Part shown: positions 8,401 through 17,207 of the stretch, piece after piece
Layout: every line of letters begins with the position of its first letter
Position numbering within the stretch: the stretch's first letter is position 1
NCBI RefSeq assembly: GCF_000591035.1
Contig: NC_022521.1
Coordinates: 496,001-560,000 of the forward strand
Direction: 5' to 3'
Length of the DNA stretch: 64,000 bases
Origin: Aeropyrum camini SY1 = JCM 12091
GTDB taxonomy: Archaea > Thermoproteota > Thermoprotei_A > Sulfolobales > Acidilobaceae
Translations under genes and position numbers: made by a program
Notes under the pieces: generated by a model
The model's database searches: none
Seen by the model: the letters and a program-made list of their open reading frames with translations, nothing else
What the model was told of the DNA's origin: nothing

Positions 8401-9345
8401 CTATCCTGGGCGAGCAGCGTATTCCCAGTGGTCAGGCTCTAGGGTTACTATACATCTATCCAAAAGCTCCTCTGGGTCATCCAGGGCTATGTATTCTAGC
8501 TTGCATTTCATGAATGCAGCCTGACTGTTGAAGTAGGGGGCGCCTAGTCTAGAAAACAGTGTTAAAACGGCTCCACCGTGGTTTAGCTTGTAGCCTCTCA
8601 TGGCGGGCTCGTGGCCCCTGACTATACGTTTCACCTTCAACGCTCTTGTAACATGCCTCGTCACCGGCGGCCCCCATAGGCTGCCTACCCCGCGCGGGTT
8701 TGGAGCCCTAAGTATGTCGAGTTCGGCCGGGTCGTTCCATAGTATCTCAGCTACCACCTCTGGATCCCCGTTGGAGCCGAGGTAGAGTGCCGGGTCGCTG
8801 GATGCTTTCTCCAGATTGATAGTAGGCGGGCCGCCGTGTACCATGAGAACGGTATCCTCGACAAGCACCGCGTGGGGCAGGCTGTCGAAAAGTCTCCGCG
8901 ACAGCCTGTAAAGCTCCCGGCCATGGTCTCCGTATAACCTGTGAAGTGCTAGGGGGTAGTCGTGCGGCATAGGCTCTAGCCCTTGGGGCGGCTCGTGATT
9001 GCCCCTGAGCATGATAACTTGTCCTGGGAACGTCTCTGTGAGTTTGCAGAGCCTGTAGAGCGTTAGAACTTGGCCCTCCGGCGTGCCCCGGTCTATGTAG
9101 TCGCCTAGGAGGAACATATACCCCCCGCCTTCTAGTGTTTTCAGCGAGTGTTCCACTATAGTGTTGAATGTATTGTAGTCGCCGTGTATATCCCCTACTA
9201 CCACAACCTCCTCCCCGCTGTTGAGCCTAGCCAGTATAACACCCCCCGATTTCTCGAAGTATCCTCCTTTTAAAGGTGGCTCCCTGGAGTATGAAGATAG
9301 GCTTTCTAGGCAGCGTGCATACTCCTCAACGCCTGGCAGGCTCAA
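8401..9345 (-). CDS. PPP-family serine/threonine protein phosphatase
   Basis: All metal-binding signatures of the PPP family are present in order: GDIHGDYNTF (about residue 53), GDYIDRG (about residue 80), RGNHEPP (about residue 115) and MVHGGPP (about residue 170). A later His (RGHEP) completes the set. It should be a cytoplasmic Mn-dependent protein phosphatase. The length of 314 residues is normal for archaeal PP1-like enzymes. The gene is transcribed divergently from the regulator at 9479 across a 133-base region with a TATA-like element on each strand. Confidence 0.9.
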   Translation of the reverse strand: MSLPGVEEYARCLESLSSYSREPPLKGGYFEKSGGVILARLNSGEEVVVVGDIHGDYNTFNTIVEHSLKTLEGGGYMFLLGDYIDRGTPEGQVLTLYRLCKLTETFPGQVIMLRGNHEPPQGLEPMPHDYPLALHRLYGDHGRELYRLSRRLFDSLPHAVLVEDTVLMVHGGPPTINLEKASSDPALYLGSNGDPEVVAEILWNDPAELDILRAPNPRGVGSLWGPPVTRHVTRALKVKRIVRGHEPAMRGYKLNHGGAVLTLFSRLGAPYFNSQAAFMKCKLEYIALDDPEELLDRCIVTLEPDHWEYAARPG

Positions 9346-9370
9346 ACTTCTGCCCCCAGTAGAGTCTCCT

Positions 9371-9413
9371 CTAGTCTATTTAAATATTCCTGGATAACGA
9401 ATCATTAATATAT
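9371..9413. promoter_or_regulatory. Divergent promoter region
   Basis: On the minus strand a TTTAAATA-type box (about 9377-9386) lies 32-41 bases ahead of the phosphatase start. On the plus strand TTAATATAT (9405-9413) precedes the regulator gene. The two promoters are about 25 bases apart, so binding of one factor could affect both. Confidence 0.4.
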
Positions 9414-9478
9414 GGAAGCAGATGGGATAGATTGTGTTGGCGGGTTAGAGAGCTAAGCTCCAAGCCGGGGGGCAGCTG

Positions 9479-10462
9479 ATGGTGCAGGGTCTTCCAGGGG
9501 ATTTCGAGGACTATCTTTACAGGGTTATAGCGACACTCTACAGGTACGCTGAGAGACTCGTGGTCATAGACTACCCCAGCAGCCCGACGAGGCGTAGTAT
9601 AGATTTGATAGCCAGCCTCCCCGGCTCCAGGGTTGTACTTGTTAAGGCGATATACGATGCGTCGCTTATATCTAAGAAGGAGGTGGAGGAGCTGTCGGCG
9701 GTCGCCAACAGCCTAGGCGTGTCGGCCGTAATAATTGCTGAGAAGATGGCCGGCGAAGAACTGCTGACCAGTGTTGTCTACGACAGGTACGGGGTAAATA
9801 TGGTAAACCTGGAGACTTTCGAGAACTTTATATCGGGTAGGGAGGAGGTCTATGTAACCAGGTACAAGGACATCTATACCGTAAGCATAAGCAGCGAAAA
9901 ACTCAGGGAGAAGAGGCTGGAGAAAGGACTAAGCCTGGGCCACCTGGCATACATTCTCAAGACTTCCAGGAAGAGTATATACGAGTATGAGAGGGGTGTT
10001 ATGGCCCCTTCCGTAGAGAAGGCGGAGAAGCTTGTTGACATACTTGGAGAGGAAATACTGGAGCCCATAGATATTCTCGTCAGCCCCAGGAAGCCCGTGT
10101 CGAAGAGGGACTTTGATAGGCCAGAGGAGGCTATAGTTGGCGAAAAGCTGCTTGAGCTGGGCTTCAGAGTCTCCCACGCTAAGAGGACTGTGGTTGACCT
10201 GGTAGCGGGCAGGAGCAGGGACGAGGGTGTGGGGAGCAGGATTATGATAGTAGTGAAGCGGAGCCGGGAGGGCAGGGAGAGGATGATAAGCAGGATAATG
10301 AAGGGGGCTAAGATGGGGAACATACTCTCCAGCAGCCTCTACGCCGTGGTGACGGACGAGGAGAAGAGACTTGTGAAGGATCTTGACCACGCAAACGCTA
10401 TAGTGAAGGATGTGAAAGAGTTCTTGAATGAAGTTAGTAAGGGGAGAATAGAAGAGGACTAG
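9479..10462 (+). CDS. HTH-type transcriptional regulator (COG1395-like)
   Basis: The protein has an N-terminal alpha/beta domain of about 130 residues that resembles a nuclease-like fold. A helix-turn-helix follows at about residues 145-175 (LEKGLSLGHLAYILKTSRKS, then EYERG), and a second alpha/beta C-terminal domain ends the protein. This arrangement matches the archaeal COG1395 regulators of about 320 residues. Ligand and targets are unknown. The start ATG at 9479 follows a strong GGGGGG element. Confidence 0.78.
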   Translation: MVQGLPGDFEDYLYRVIATLYRYAERLVVIDYPSSPTRRSIDLIASLPGSRVVLVKAIYDASLISKKEVEELSAVANSLGVSAVIIAEKMAGEELLTSVVYDRYGVNMVNLETFENFISGREEVYVTRYKDIYTVSISSEKLREKRLEKGLSLGHLAYILKTSRKSIYEYERGVMAPSVEKAEKLVDILGEEILEPIDILVSPRKPVSKRDFDRPEEAIVGEKLLELGFRVSHAKRTVVDLVAGRSRDEGVGSRIMIVVKRSREGRERMISRIMKGAKMGNILSSSLYAVVTDEEKRLVKDLDHANAIVKDVKEFLNEVSKGRIEED

Positions 10463-10924
10463 AGGCGGTGCCGTAGATCGGCAATACAGGGAGGCTCTCA
10501 ACCGCTTCCTCTAACACGTATCAATCTGTATCTTTGCGTGTCGTTGTGACACAGTTTTCCTCGGTTCCCGCCTCGCACACACCACCTCTTTTCACTGGGG
10601 CATGGGGTCATGGGGGGCGGTGGAGCCCAGCGGCACGGGACTCCCATCTAGGCTATCCCCGCCGGGGCTTGGAGCACGGCTCCCATCGCCCCGCGGGACC
10701 TCCTTCAAGACAATGCTAGGCAGAGATGCATATAAACTCTACCTGAGCCATAAAAAAGAGATAGCCCGACAGAGAAAACTATAATCTAATGTTTCTGTGC
10801 CCCCAGATCTTAAACCTCCTTAGAGAGGCCTACCGGCTGCTCGCCTGCCAAACCTTCTACAGACCTGGCAAGACTGTTTTATGCTTCATGCGTTTCCACG
10901 CCAGATCTTGGTTGGAGGGGCTGT
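10463..10924. other. 462-base intergenic region with a structured RNA candidate
   Basis: No gene with support is seen here; short open frames at 10534-10784 lack codon character and homology. The region holds the long hairpin described separately (10604-10703). Downstream is a TATA-like CATATAAAC at about 10730, and then an A-rich stretch before the THEP1 gene. Confidence 0.5.
10604..10703 (+). ncRNA. Candidate structured RNA (long GC-rich stem)
   Basis: The arms 10614-10627 and 10678-10692 form a 14-pair stem with one bulge and one G-U pair. It is extended outward by GGGGTC pairing with GACCTC (about 10604-10609 with 10697-10702). The apical region contains a further CCCCGCCGGGG hairpin. 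An ACA lies just past the stem (CAAGACAATG). The structure does not show the signatures of SRP RNA, RNase P RNA or tRNA. The strand is assigned by the ACA position and is uncertain. Confidence 0.4.
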
Positions 10925-11578
10925 GTGGCATTGCAGTCAAGAGGGGAGTTTAACCGGGTTTTGGGCTGCGTCAAGTCGAGGAGGTCTCTTCATATTACCG
11001 GGCCGCCTGGCTCTGGTAAGAGTACATTTGTTGAGAGGCTTGCTGAGGCTTTGCGGGGCAGGGGGTGCAGGCTAGGGGGTTTTACTGCTCCGGAGGTGAG
11101 GAGAGGGGGCAGGCGTGTCGCGTTTAAGATAGTTGACATAGCCAGCGGGGAGGAGGCTTATCTGGCTGTAGCCGACGAGAGGCTTGTAGCGCCTGGGGGG
11201 AGGCGTGCTAGGCATGGGAGGTATGTTGTACTAGTTGAAGAGGCATGGAGGGTAATGTATAGCTCCCTCCGCGCTGCCCTTGCTTCTGCTGACGTCATAG
11301 TTGTCGACGAGGTGGGTCCTATGGAGCTAGCGGTGCCCGGGTTTAGGGAGGCGCTTGTCGAGGTCCTCAGGTCGGGGAAGCCGGTGGTAACAGTCTTCCA
11401 CAGGAGGCTCAGGAGTCTAGACCCTGGATTGTATAAGCTGTTAGAGAGGGGCTGTATAGTCTGGTTAGACGAGGGGAATAGAGGATACCTAACCGGGTTG
11501 GCGGGTGAGATTGCTGATGCACTCTCCAGCGAGGCTTGCAGCGACTCTGGAGGGCAAGGCTATAGTATATATGCCTAG
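10925..11578 (+). CDS. Nucleoside-triphosphatase (THEP1 family)
   Basis: THEP1 proteins are small P-loop NTPases that hydrolyse several nucleoside triphosphates slowly; the cellular role is unclear. The Walker A motif GPPGSGKST is at about residue 26 and the Walker B region [12 protein letters not shown] at about residue 119. A VFHRR motif follows, as in the family. The start is GTG. The C-terminus overlaps the start of the Trm1 gene by 62 bases, so the two genes are probably cotranscribed and translationally linked. Confidence 0.85.
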   Translation: MALQSRGEFNRVLGCVKSRRSLHITGPPGSGKSTFVERLAEALRGRGCRLGGFTAPEVRRGGRRVAFKIVDIASGEEAYLAVADERLVAPGGRRARHGRYVVLVEEAWRVMYSSLRAALASADVIVVDEVGPMELAVPGFREALVEVLRSGKPVVTVFHRRLRSLDPGLYKLLERGCIVWLDEGNRGYLTGLAGEIADALSSEACSDSGGQGYSIYA

Positions 11579-12731
11579 CCCGGAGTCCGCTATAGTCTCC
11601 GGCAGGCTAGAGCCAGCGTGGCTTGAGGTCTTCTATAACCCGGCAATGGAGTTTAACAGGGATGTGAGCATCATAGTAGCCATTGCCCTGAGATCGCTAG
11701 GACTTATGACTAGGTCGGGGGTGGCGTTAGACGCCCACTCAGGCGTTGGCGTGAGAGGTGTAAGGTACGCTCTGGAGGCCGGTTTGGGGCATGTTATAAT
11801 GAATGATATAAACCCTAAGGCAGCTAGGCTCTCAGCTCTCAACGCAAGAGCGAACGGCCTGGAGCCAGGCTCCTACACAATCTTCAACAGAGACTCCAAC
11901 AGCCTGATGTTCCACCTCTCTAGGGAGAGGCCCACACCAGTGTCGCTGATAGATATAGACCCCTACGGGTCTCCAGCGCCCTTCCTAGACGCAGCCCTAG
12001 CCCTCTCGGGTAAAGGCAGCGTGGTGGCGGTGACCGCTACTGATCTAGCCGTGCTTGAGGGCCGAAAGGCGAGGGCCGCTGTTAGGAGGTACATGCTCAG
12101 GGGCGTGTCAAAAACGCCTCTTTCCAAGGAGACGGGGCTAAGGGTTCTTCTAGGATATTTGGCTAGGGTCGCTGCATCACACGACAAAGCTGTGAAGCCT
12201 CTGGTCGCATACTATGCAGACCACTACTACCGGGTGTATGTCTCTGTGGAGCGCGGTGCAAAGCGGTCTGACGCCATGCTGGAGGAGAGTATTGGAAAAG
12301 TAGTCTACTGCTCCGAGGCTGGCGTGGCTATTGCAGTGCCTCATAGCAGCGATCCCCGGGAGGTGTGCGGCGGGCAGTATATAGTTGCGGGAGAGCCTGC
12401 GTGGATTGGGAGCTTGGGCGACAAGTCATTTATAGAGGCAATGCTCGATATAGCGGGAAAGTCGGGGTGGCTCGGAACGCGTGCAAGAGTGGAGAGGCTC
12501 CTAGAAATTCTGCTGGGAGAAACACCGCTCTCCCGAGGGAATATATACGTGTCGCTGACCAGCCTAGCGTCTAAAGCCAGGGTAAACACGCCAAAGAAGA
12601 GCTTGGTAATAGAGTTTCTGAGGGAGAGAGGATATAGGGCAGCTGCCACTCATTTCTCTGGCGAGGGGGTGAGGACTGATGCCCCCTGGGAGGAAGTGCG
12701 AGAGGCTGTTGTGAAACTCAGCTCAAGGTAG
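11517..12731 (+). CDS. trm1: tRNA (guanine(26)-N2)-dimethyltransferase Trm1
   Basis: Trm1 methylates G26 of tRNA using S-adenosylmethionine. The SAM site is seen as [16 protein letters not shown], followed by [15 protein letters not shown]. The catalytic signature [19 protein letters not shown] is intact, and ALEGxKA-like sequence follows. A C-terminal winged-helix-like extension is present. The ATG at 11517 is preceded by GGTGAG at a spacing of seven, so I prefer it to the GTG at 11505. The length of 404 residues is near the archaeal average of about 380. Confidence 0.92.
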   Translation: MHSPARLAATLEGKAIVYMPSPESAIVSGRLEPAWLEVFYNPAMEFNRDVSIIVAIALRSLGLMTRSGVALDAHSGVGVRGVRYALEAGLGHVIMNDINPKAARLSALNARANGLEPGSYTIFNRDSNSLMFHLSRERPTPVSLIDIDPYGSPAPFLDAALALSGKGSVVAVTATDLAVLEGRKARAAVRRYMLRGVSKTPLSKETGLRVLLGYLARVAASHDKAVKPLVAYYADHYYRVYVSVERGAKRSDAMLEESIGKVVYCSEAGVAIAVPHSSDPREVCGGQYIVAGEPAWIGSLGDKSFIEAMLDIAGKSGWLGTRARVERLLEILLGETPLSRGNIYVSLTSLASKARVNTPKKSLVIEFLRERGYRAAATHFSGEGVRTDAPWEEVREAVVKLSSR

Positions 12732-12741
12732 ATTGGGCAGC

Positions 12742-13107
12742 CTACTTGCCGTGGACCCACTCGTCTATAAGGCGGCAGCTCTCGGGGCTGTAGAAGCCTC
12801 CCTCGCCACACTCGTCTATATATGGGCATACAACACATGGTATATCGAGTATCGACCCTATGTCCACAATAATGTTTAGCTGCTTCCTATCTGTGGGCTC
12901 TGCTGGGTAGAGCCTATACGTTTTCCTACCGTTTATGACAACCTGCTCCCTACGGATTATACCCTTCCTTGCTAGACGAAGGACTATCCGCGAGCCTTCA
13001 CGGCTATCTAGGCCAAGGAGCTTCCAGAGCTCGCTCTGCAATATACCTTCCGTCTGTTTTATAAGCTCTAGGGCGCGCTTCTCGTAAACCTCGACGTTTC
13101 TAACCAT
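12742..13107 (-). CDS. Transcription factor E beta (RPC34/hRPC39-like, Fe-S)
   Basis: The N-terminal 75 residues form a winged helix (LQSELWKLLGLDSREGSRIV, then RRE and a TYRLYP wing). The C-terminus has four cysteines in the order CxxC-x5-C-x8-C (CVVCPYIDEC then SPESC), the pattern of the cubane Fe-S cluster in archaeal TFE-beta. With TFE-alpha this protein would stabilise the RNA polymerase clamp during initiation. The length of 121 residues agrees. The stop lies 11 bases from the stop of the convergent Trm1 gene. The TFE-alpha gene is not in the window. Confidence 0.82.
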   Translation of the reverse strand: MVRNVEVYEKRALELIKQTEGILQSELWKLLGLDSREGSRIVLRLARKGIIRREQVVINGRKTYRLYPAEPTDRKQLNIIVDIGSILDIPCVVCPYIDECGEGGFYSPESCRLIDEWVHGK

Positions 13108-13407
13108 TATCTGTTAAGCACCTCGCCTATGCGCTCTGGAGATCCTTGACTCACCATTACTAGATTAATTTAAAACGTGAAACTCTATAAATCTTAGTTC
13201 CCACATAATTCCTGAGATTCTCGTGGAGTGGGAGGGATAGGGAGCGGCGCTTATCTCTAGATGATATTTCCTTTTTGCAATGCGAACTAGATGAACGGTC
13301 TAGATAGGTTTATAGCATTCAAAACACTCTTTAGACGTTCTTTCGGCCTGACTAGCCAACTGTTTAATTACTTTACATTAATTTTAAGGTCTACTGGGGC
13401 TGTTGAG

Positions 13408-15297
13408 TTGAAGGCTTGGGAGATAGCCAGGAAGCCTAAGGTTGTAGTGTACCCCAACGACCCGGTAACGTATGTTAGGGCTAGGATGAGGAGTGAGGAG
13501 GAGCCGATAGCTGTAGTGGTTGAGAGCGAAAAGAGCGAGAAGGTAGCCGGGTATATCACGTGGAACGAGGTTATACAGGTGACAAGCCACTACTCACACC
13601 TGCGTGCTAAGGATGTTGCACTCGACCACCCTGTGGCCTACAGGGACGAAGATATAGCCGATATCTATAGGAGGATGGTTGAGGAGAGGGTCTACGCACT
13701 GCCCATCCTAGAGTCTAAGGAGAACCCTAGGCTTGTCGGTGTCGTGACCATAGCGGATATAGTAAGGGCTCTTAGAAGGGCTGGCTTCAAGCCTGTAGCC
13801 GAGACTGTAGCCGAGGTTATGACTGTTGAGGATTTAGATCGCTATCTGGTAGAGCCTGGAGAGAGGGTTGACAGGGTTTGGAGCGATCTAGTGTATAGGA
13901 GGATGCCGGGTAAGGTTGTCGTGAGGAGTAGGGAGGATCCTGTTCCATGGGGAGTTGTGACCCCCCGCGAGTTTGTGTCAACCAGCAGATGGTTCTTCCA
14001 TAGGGAGAGCGAGCGCGGGTTGAAGACTGTGGCAAAGGTTAGGAGGATAATGTTGAGAGGTGTGCCTGTGGCCACGCCTGAAACCCCCATAGAATATGTT
14101 GCTGACGTTATGGCCGAACACGAGTATACAGTACTGCCGGTGATAGATGAGAAGGAGGGCCGCGTCTTAGGCGTGGTCACTATATTCGACGTGGCGAGGG
14201 CCTACATCGAGGGCGCCAAGCCGGGCAGGGCAAAGCCTGTAGCCAAGCCTGTCGTACCGATAGAGGTCAAGCCTGAGGAGAGGATAGCATACGTTAGCAC
14301 GGAGAAGGTTCTGCAGCAAGTAATGGTTGAGAGGCCGCAGCCAGTTGAGATAGCTGGGGTCACCGCTGCAGACATAGCGAGAAGCGAGCTACCAGCGATA
14401 ACAGTGAACGATAGCATCGAGCACGCCAGGAGGGTAATGCTCAGGTACAGGTCTAACTACGTACTTGTGGTAGACGAGGATGGTAACATAAAGGGAGTTG
14501 TGTCTAAGTGGAGCATGCTTAAGGCCATTGGCCTGAGAGGCCCGCTTTGGAGGAGGAGGGTTTACGACAAGTTCTTCATAGATTTCGTGATGGACACCAA
14601 TGTGGAGAGAGTAAAGCCCGACGCGAGTATAGAGGAGGTAGCCCTGAAAATGGTCTCCTCGAGAAGCGAAGTAGCCATTGTGGAGGACGAGGACGGCAGG
14701 CCTATAGGCTTCATAACAAAAGACGACCTAGTAGAGGCGTATAGGAGGCTGATGATAGGGCGGTCGAAGGTAGAGAACATTATGACGCCTGGCCGCATCG
14801 GAATAGTGCATCCGCACCATAGCCTGTACCACGCTGTAAACAAGATGCACAACTTCTACCTCGACGCCCTGGCAGTATACGACGGCAGAGAAGTTATAGG
14901 CGTGGTGTCCGCTAACAGGCTCCCCTTCGTTGCATATGAAGACGCTATGGGTAGGAAGTCTAGGAGGCTAATCTGGGTGAGAAAGCTTGTCAGGGGGTCC
15001 GCCAGGCGGGGGAGGTACGTTAAGGTACTGCCTCTCATAGTACTCGATGTTACTACAGAGCTCAGGGGCGTGTATGTAAGGCCTGACGACGATGCTGTAA
15101 AGGCTATAGAGATTATGGAAAAGTACAATGTAGACGGTGTGCCCGTCGTCGACAGGGATGGGCGCGTACTAGGGGTGGTCACAAAGACGGACGTTGTTAG
15201 AGAGCTAGCGAGAACGGCCAGGGTCAGGATCGAGAGGGGTCTGCCAACACGTGTTGAAAAGGGGGGAGAAGAGGCTGAAGCGGCCGAAGCAGGCTAA
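13408..15297 (+). CDS. Protein made only of eight CBS domains
   Basis: I count eight consecutive CBS-like repeats of about 60-75 residues, each ending in a xxGVVTxxD-type strand-turn: GYITWNEV, GVVTIADI, GVVTPREF, GVVTIFDV, GVVSKWSM, GFITKDDL, GVVSANRL and GVVTKTDV. No catalytic or membrane domain is attached. CBS pairs usually bind adenine nucleotides or SAM. An in-frame ATG at 13291 would add 39 residues of atypical sequence and cover an AT-rich TATA-like stretch (about 13360-13390), so the TTG at 13408 is preferred; the true start is uncertain. Confidence 0.82.
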   Translation: MKAWEIARKPKVVVYPNDPVTYVRARMRSEEEPIAVVVESEKSEKVAGYITWNEVIQVTSHYSHLRAKDVALDHPVAYRDEDIADIYRRMVEERVYALPILESKENPRLVGVVTIADIVRALRRAGFKPVAETVAEVMTVEDLDRYLVEPGERVDRVWSDLVYRRMPGKVVVRSREDPVPWGVVTPREFVSTSRWFFHRESERGLKTVAKVRRIMLRGVPVATPETPIEYVADVMAEHEYTVLPVIDEKEGRVLGVVTIFDVARAYIEGAKPGRAKPVAKPVVPIEVKPEERIAYVSTEKVLQQVMVERPQPVEIAGVTAADIARSELPAITVNDSIEHARRVMLRYRSNYVLVVDEDGNIKGVVSKWSMLKAIGLRGPLWRRRVYDKFFIDFVMDTNVERVKPDASIEEVALKMVSSRSEVAIVEDEDGRPIGFITKDDLVEAYRRLMIGRSKVENIMTPGRIGIVHPHHSLYHAVNKMHNFYLDALAVYDGREVIGVVSANRLPFVAYEDAMGRKSRRLIWVRKLVRGSARRGRYVKVLPLIVLDVTTELRGVYVRPDDDAVKAIEIMEKYNVDGVPVVDRDGRVLGVVTKTDVVRELARTARVRIERGLPTRVEKGGEEAEAAEAG

Positions 15298-15301
15298 AAC
15301 T

Positions 15302-15343
15302 CCCCCGCCTCCCGCCTTCGGGGGTTTCAGGATTTAATTTTTT
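15302..15343 (+). terminator. Hairpin with T-tract after the CBS gene
   Basis: CCCCC (15302-15306) pairs with GGGGG (15320-15324), extended by AAA/TTT across a two-base bulge. A TTTAATTTTTT tract follows at 15333-15343. It starts five bases after the stop codon, so a terminator is the natural reading. Confidence 0.6.
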
Positions 15344-15450
15344 CCCGTGGGAAACTGGTGTTATAGCTTCTATAAACCGCGGCCCTGTAATACGATAGAA
15401 TGCTGCAAGGACGTTGGCCTAGAGTAGGCAACCGCCCGGAGGGTTTGGAT

Positions 15451-15858
15451 ATGGCGGACCGCGGAAAGCAGCGTCGTAGAACTAGAGGGGGTACGGGGAG
15501 AAGGCGTGTAGAATATAGGAGAGTGCCTCTAGGCGTTGTGAGGGCTATAGTGAGGACGGGGCATATAGTGGTAGAGCCTAGCGAGAGGGTGAGGAGAGAC
15601 CCGCCCCGTGGTAGGTTTCAAGTGGTTTTGGCTGGAGACGGTGAGGTGGGCTACGTCTCAGACGTCATAGGCCCTGTAAACTCCCCTTATATAGTGGTCA
15701 GGGCTAGAAATAGGGAGGTTATTGAGAAGCTCGGCCCGGGAGTGGAGCTTGTGATGCTTGTTCCCATTAAGAAACGGCCGATGAAAGGAGGTCCTCGCCC
15801 TCCAAGACGGGGTTCAAAGAGGGGTAGAGGTTTCAAGAAGGGAAAGGCGGGGAAGTAG
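15451..15858 (+). CDS. gar1: H/ACA ribonucleoprotein protein Gar1
   Basis: Gar1 is a core protein of H/ACA RNPs, which pseudouridylate rRNA. The central beta-barrel is visible (GVVRAIVRTGHIVVEP and GYVSDVIGPVNSPYIVVR), flanked by a basic N-terminus and an Arg/Gly/Lys-rich tail (RRGSKRGRGFKKGKAG). The ATG at 15451 is preceded by GGAGGGT at the right spacing; an in-frame ATG at 15400 has none. A TATA element (TCTATAAA, about 15368-15375) lies upstream. The gene precedes a TFB gene, an order common in archaea. Confidence 0.93.
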   Translation: MADRGKQRRRTRGGTGRRRVEYRRVPLGVVRAIVRTGHIVVEPSERVRRDPPRGRFQVVLAGDGEVGYVSDVIGPVNSPYIVVRARNREVIEKLGPGVELVMLVPIKKRPMKGGPRPPRRGSKRGRGFKKGKAGK

Positions 15859-15971
15859 GAGGGATACAATCCCCCTTCCCAACACCTAGCTACTGGGCTA
15901 CAGCGCCGAGTCCTCCGGGCGGTGTGCCTCGTGCATGAGGGCTTGGCATCTCTCCACCTGGGGTGGTTAAA

Positions 15972-16883
15972 ATGCATGGTTCGTGCGAAAACGTCATAGT
16001 AACTCCCGAGGGCGAGTGGGTTTGTCTCGATACTGGGGAGGTTTTGAAGGAAAATAGTTTTGCCGAGTATATGGTGGTGCCTAGGCATTCTTCAACACCC
16101 GAGACAGCGACTCCCGTATCGTTCAAGACGCACGATATGAACATAGGTGCTAGGATGAGCGACTATAGCTCCGCCAGGAACCCCTTGAAGAGGGGGCTGA
16201 GGACCTCGAAGTATGCTACGAGCAGCATATCAAGGTCGGAGGTTCCGACTATAACCGCACTTCAAAAACTGAAGGAGCTGGTGGAGATACTTAAGATCCC
16301 GGCTAGCGTGCACGAGACTGCCGCCCTCATTCTAAGAAGCTATCTCGACTCGGTCTCCAGGAGGCCGGGGAGGGTTGAGCAGTATGTAGCGGCATCCATA
16401 GCCAAGGCGGTAGAGATACATGGAATACCTATTAGCATCGGCGAGGTGGCGAAGGCTGCGGGCGTCGAGATAGAGAGTGTTCAGAAAGCCATACTCCAGA
16501 TGTCGGAGACGGAAGTGGTTAAGAATCTTGTTAGGAAGTCTATAGTTAAGGCTCGCTTCCGGGGCTCCTCCACCAAGATGAGGAGGATAGAGGAATTTAT
16601 AAACAGGCTAGTCTCTAACCTGGGCTTAGACCCCGAGGTTAAGAGGATAGCTCTCGAATTTGTTAGAGTCTCGCTTAAAGCGGGTAGCGGGGCCAACATT
16701 AAAACTTTCCACGGTAAAAAATCTGCTGCACTGGCAGCCGCTGCCGTCTACCTTGCAGCCAGGCTGCTCAACTACGACGTCAGCCAGAAGAAGATAGCTA
16801 GCATGCTGGAGCTCAAAGAATCCAACATAAGGAAACACTATAGGTTTTTGATAGATAATGTCGCGATAATAGTCTATGTATAG
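15972..16883 (+). CDS. tfb: Transcription initiation factor B (divergent TFB)
   Basis: The protein has the two cyclin repeats of TFB (about residues 95-190 and 195-303; LPxSVHETAAL-like and HGKKSAALAAAAVYLAARLL). The N-terminal zinc ribbon is degenerate. The usual CxxC knuckles are replaced by HGSC (residues 2-5) and VCLDTG (around residue 18), leaving His, Cys and Cys but Thr at the fourth position. The ATG at 15972 is preferred to the GTG at 15963. It binds TBP and BRE DNA. The altered ribbon may weaken or change contact with RNA polymerase. Confidence 0.88.
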   Translation: MHGSCENVIVTPEGEWVCLDTGEVLKENSFAEYMVVPRHSSTPETATPVSFKTHDMNIGARMSDYSSARNPLKRGLRTSKYATSSISRSEVPTITALQKLKELVEILKIPASVHETAALILRSYLDSVSRRPGRVEQYVAASIAKAVEIHGIPISIGEVAKAAGVEIESVQKAILQMSETEVVKNLVRKSIVKARFRGSSTKMRRIEEFINRLVSNLGLDPEVKRIALEFVRVSLKAGSGANIKTFHGKKSAALAAAAVYLAARLLNYDVSQKKIASMLELKESNIRKHYRFLIDNVAIIVYV

Positions 16884-17207
16884 AGATTTTTTGTTGGTAT
16901 AAATGTGTCTTCTTAATATTTTACATTCCGATTAAACTTATATATAAAAGACACCGAGTATAACGCTCTTCCAGTATCAACAGGCCTACGGCTTTAGAGT
17001 AGGTTCTTTCTCCTGCAAGTCCTGAGAGAAATCAGATGCTATACCGGGCGTATTCCGCTCACAGCCTATATACACTGTAGAAACACCAGCTCTATCCTAG
17101 AGAGGCGGTAGGGACGAGTTGCTACTGTCATGCACTCGCATGCCCCCCGGTTTCGCCTGTTTTATGTCTTCCATCCAGCCACCCTACCATGGTGAAGGTG
17201 GGAGGCT
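16884..17207. other. 324-base intergenic region with a strong promoter and no open frame
   Basis: A near-ideal TATA box (CTTATATATAAAAG, 16937-16950) is present about 265 bases before the next gene. The following 150 bases have no credible reading frame but several short inverted repeats, such as CCTAC/GTAGG and TTTCTC/GAGAAA. The space between that element and the XTPase start is long for this organism, where leaders are usually short. Confidence 0.5.
16968..17070 (+). ncRNA. Candidate small RNA downstream of an orphan TATA box
   Basis: The TATA box centred at about 16943 predicts a start near 16968-16972. The region contains two hairpins, CCTAC/GTAGG and TTTCTC/GAGAAA (about 17008-17034). 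A short GCG/CGC stem follows, and then an ACA (CTCACAG). The boundaries are guesses. It could instead be a long leader of the XTPase mRNA. Confidence 0.3.

Noticed and set aside
10604-10703. RNase P RNA or SRP RNA
   Set aside because: The conserved core sequences of either RNA are absent and the element is too short.
10534-10784. Two short frames across the GC-rich stem
   Set aside because: They are forced by the base composition of the RNA-like stem and have no protein-like features.
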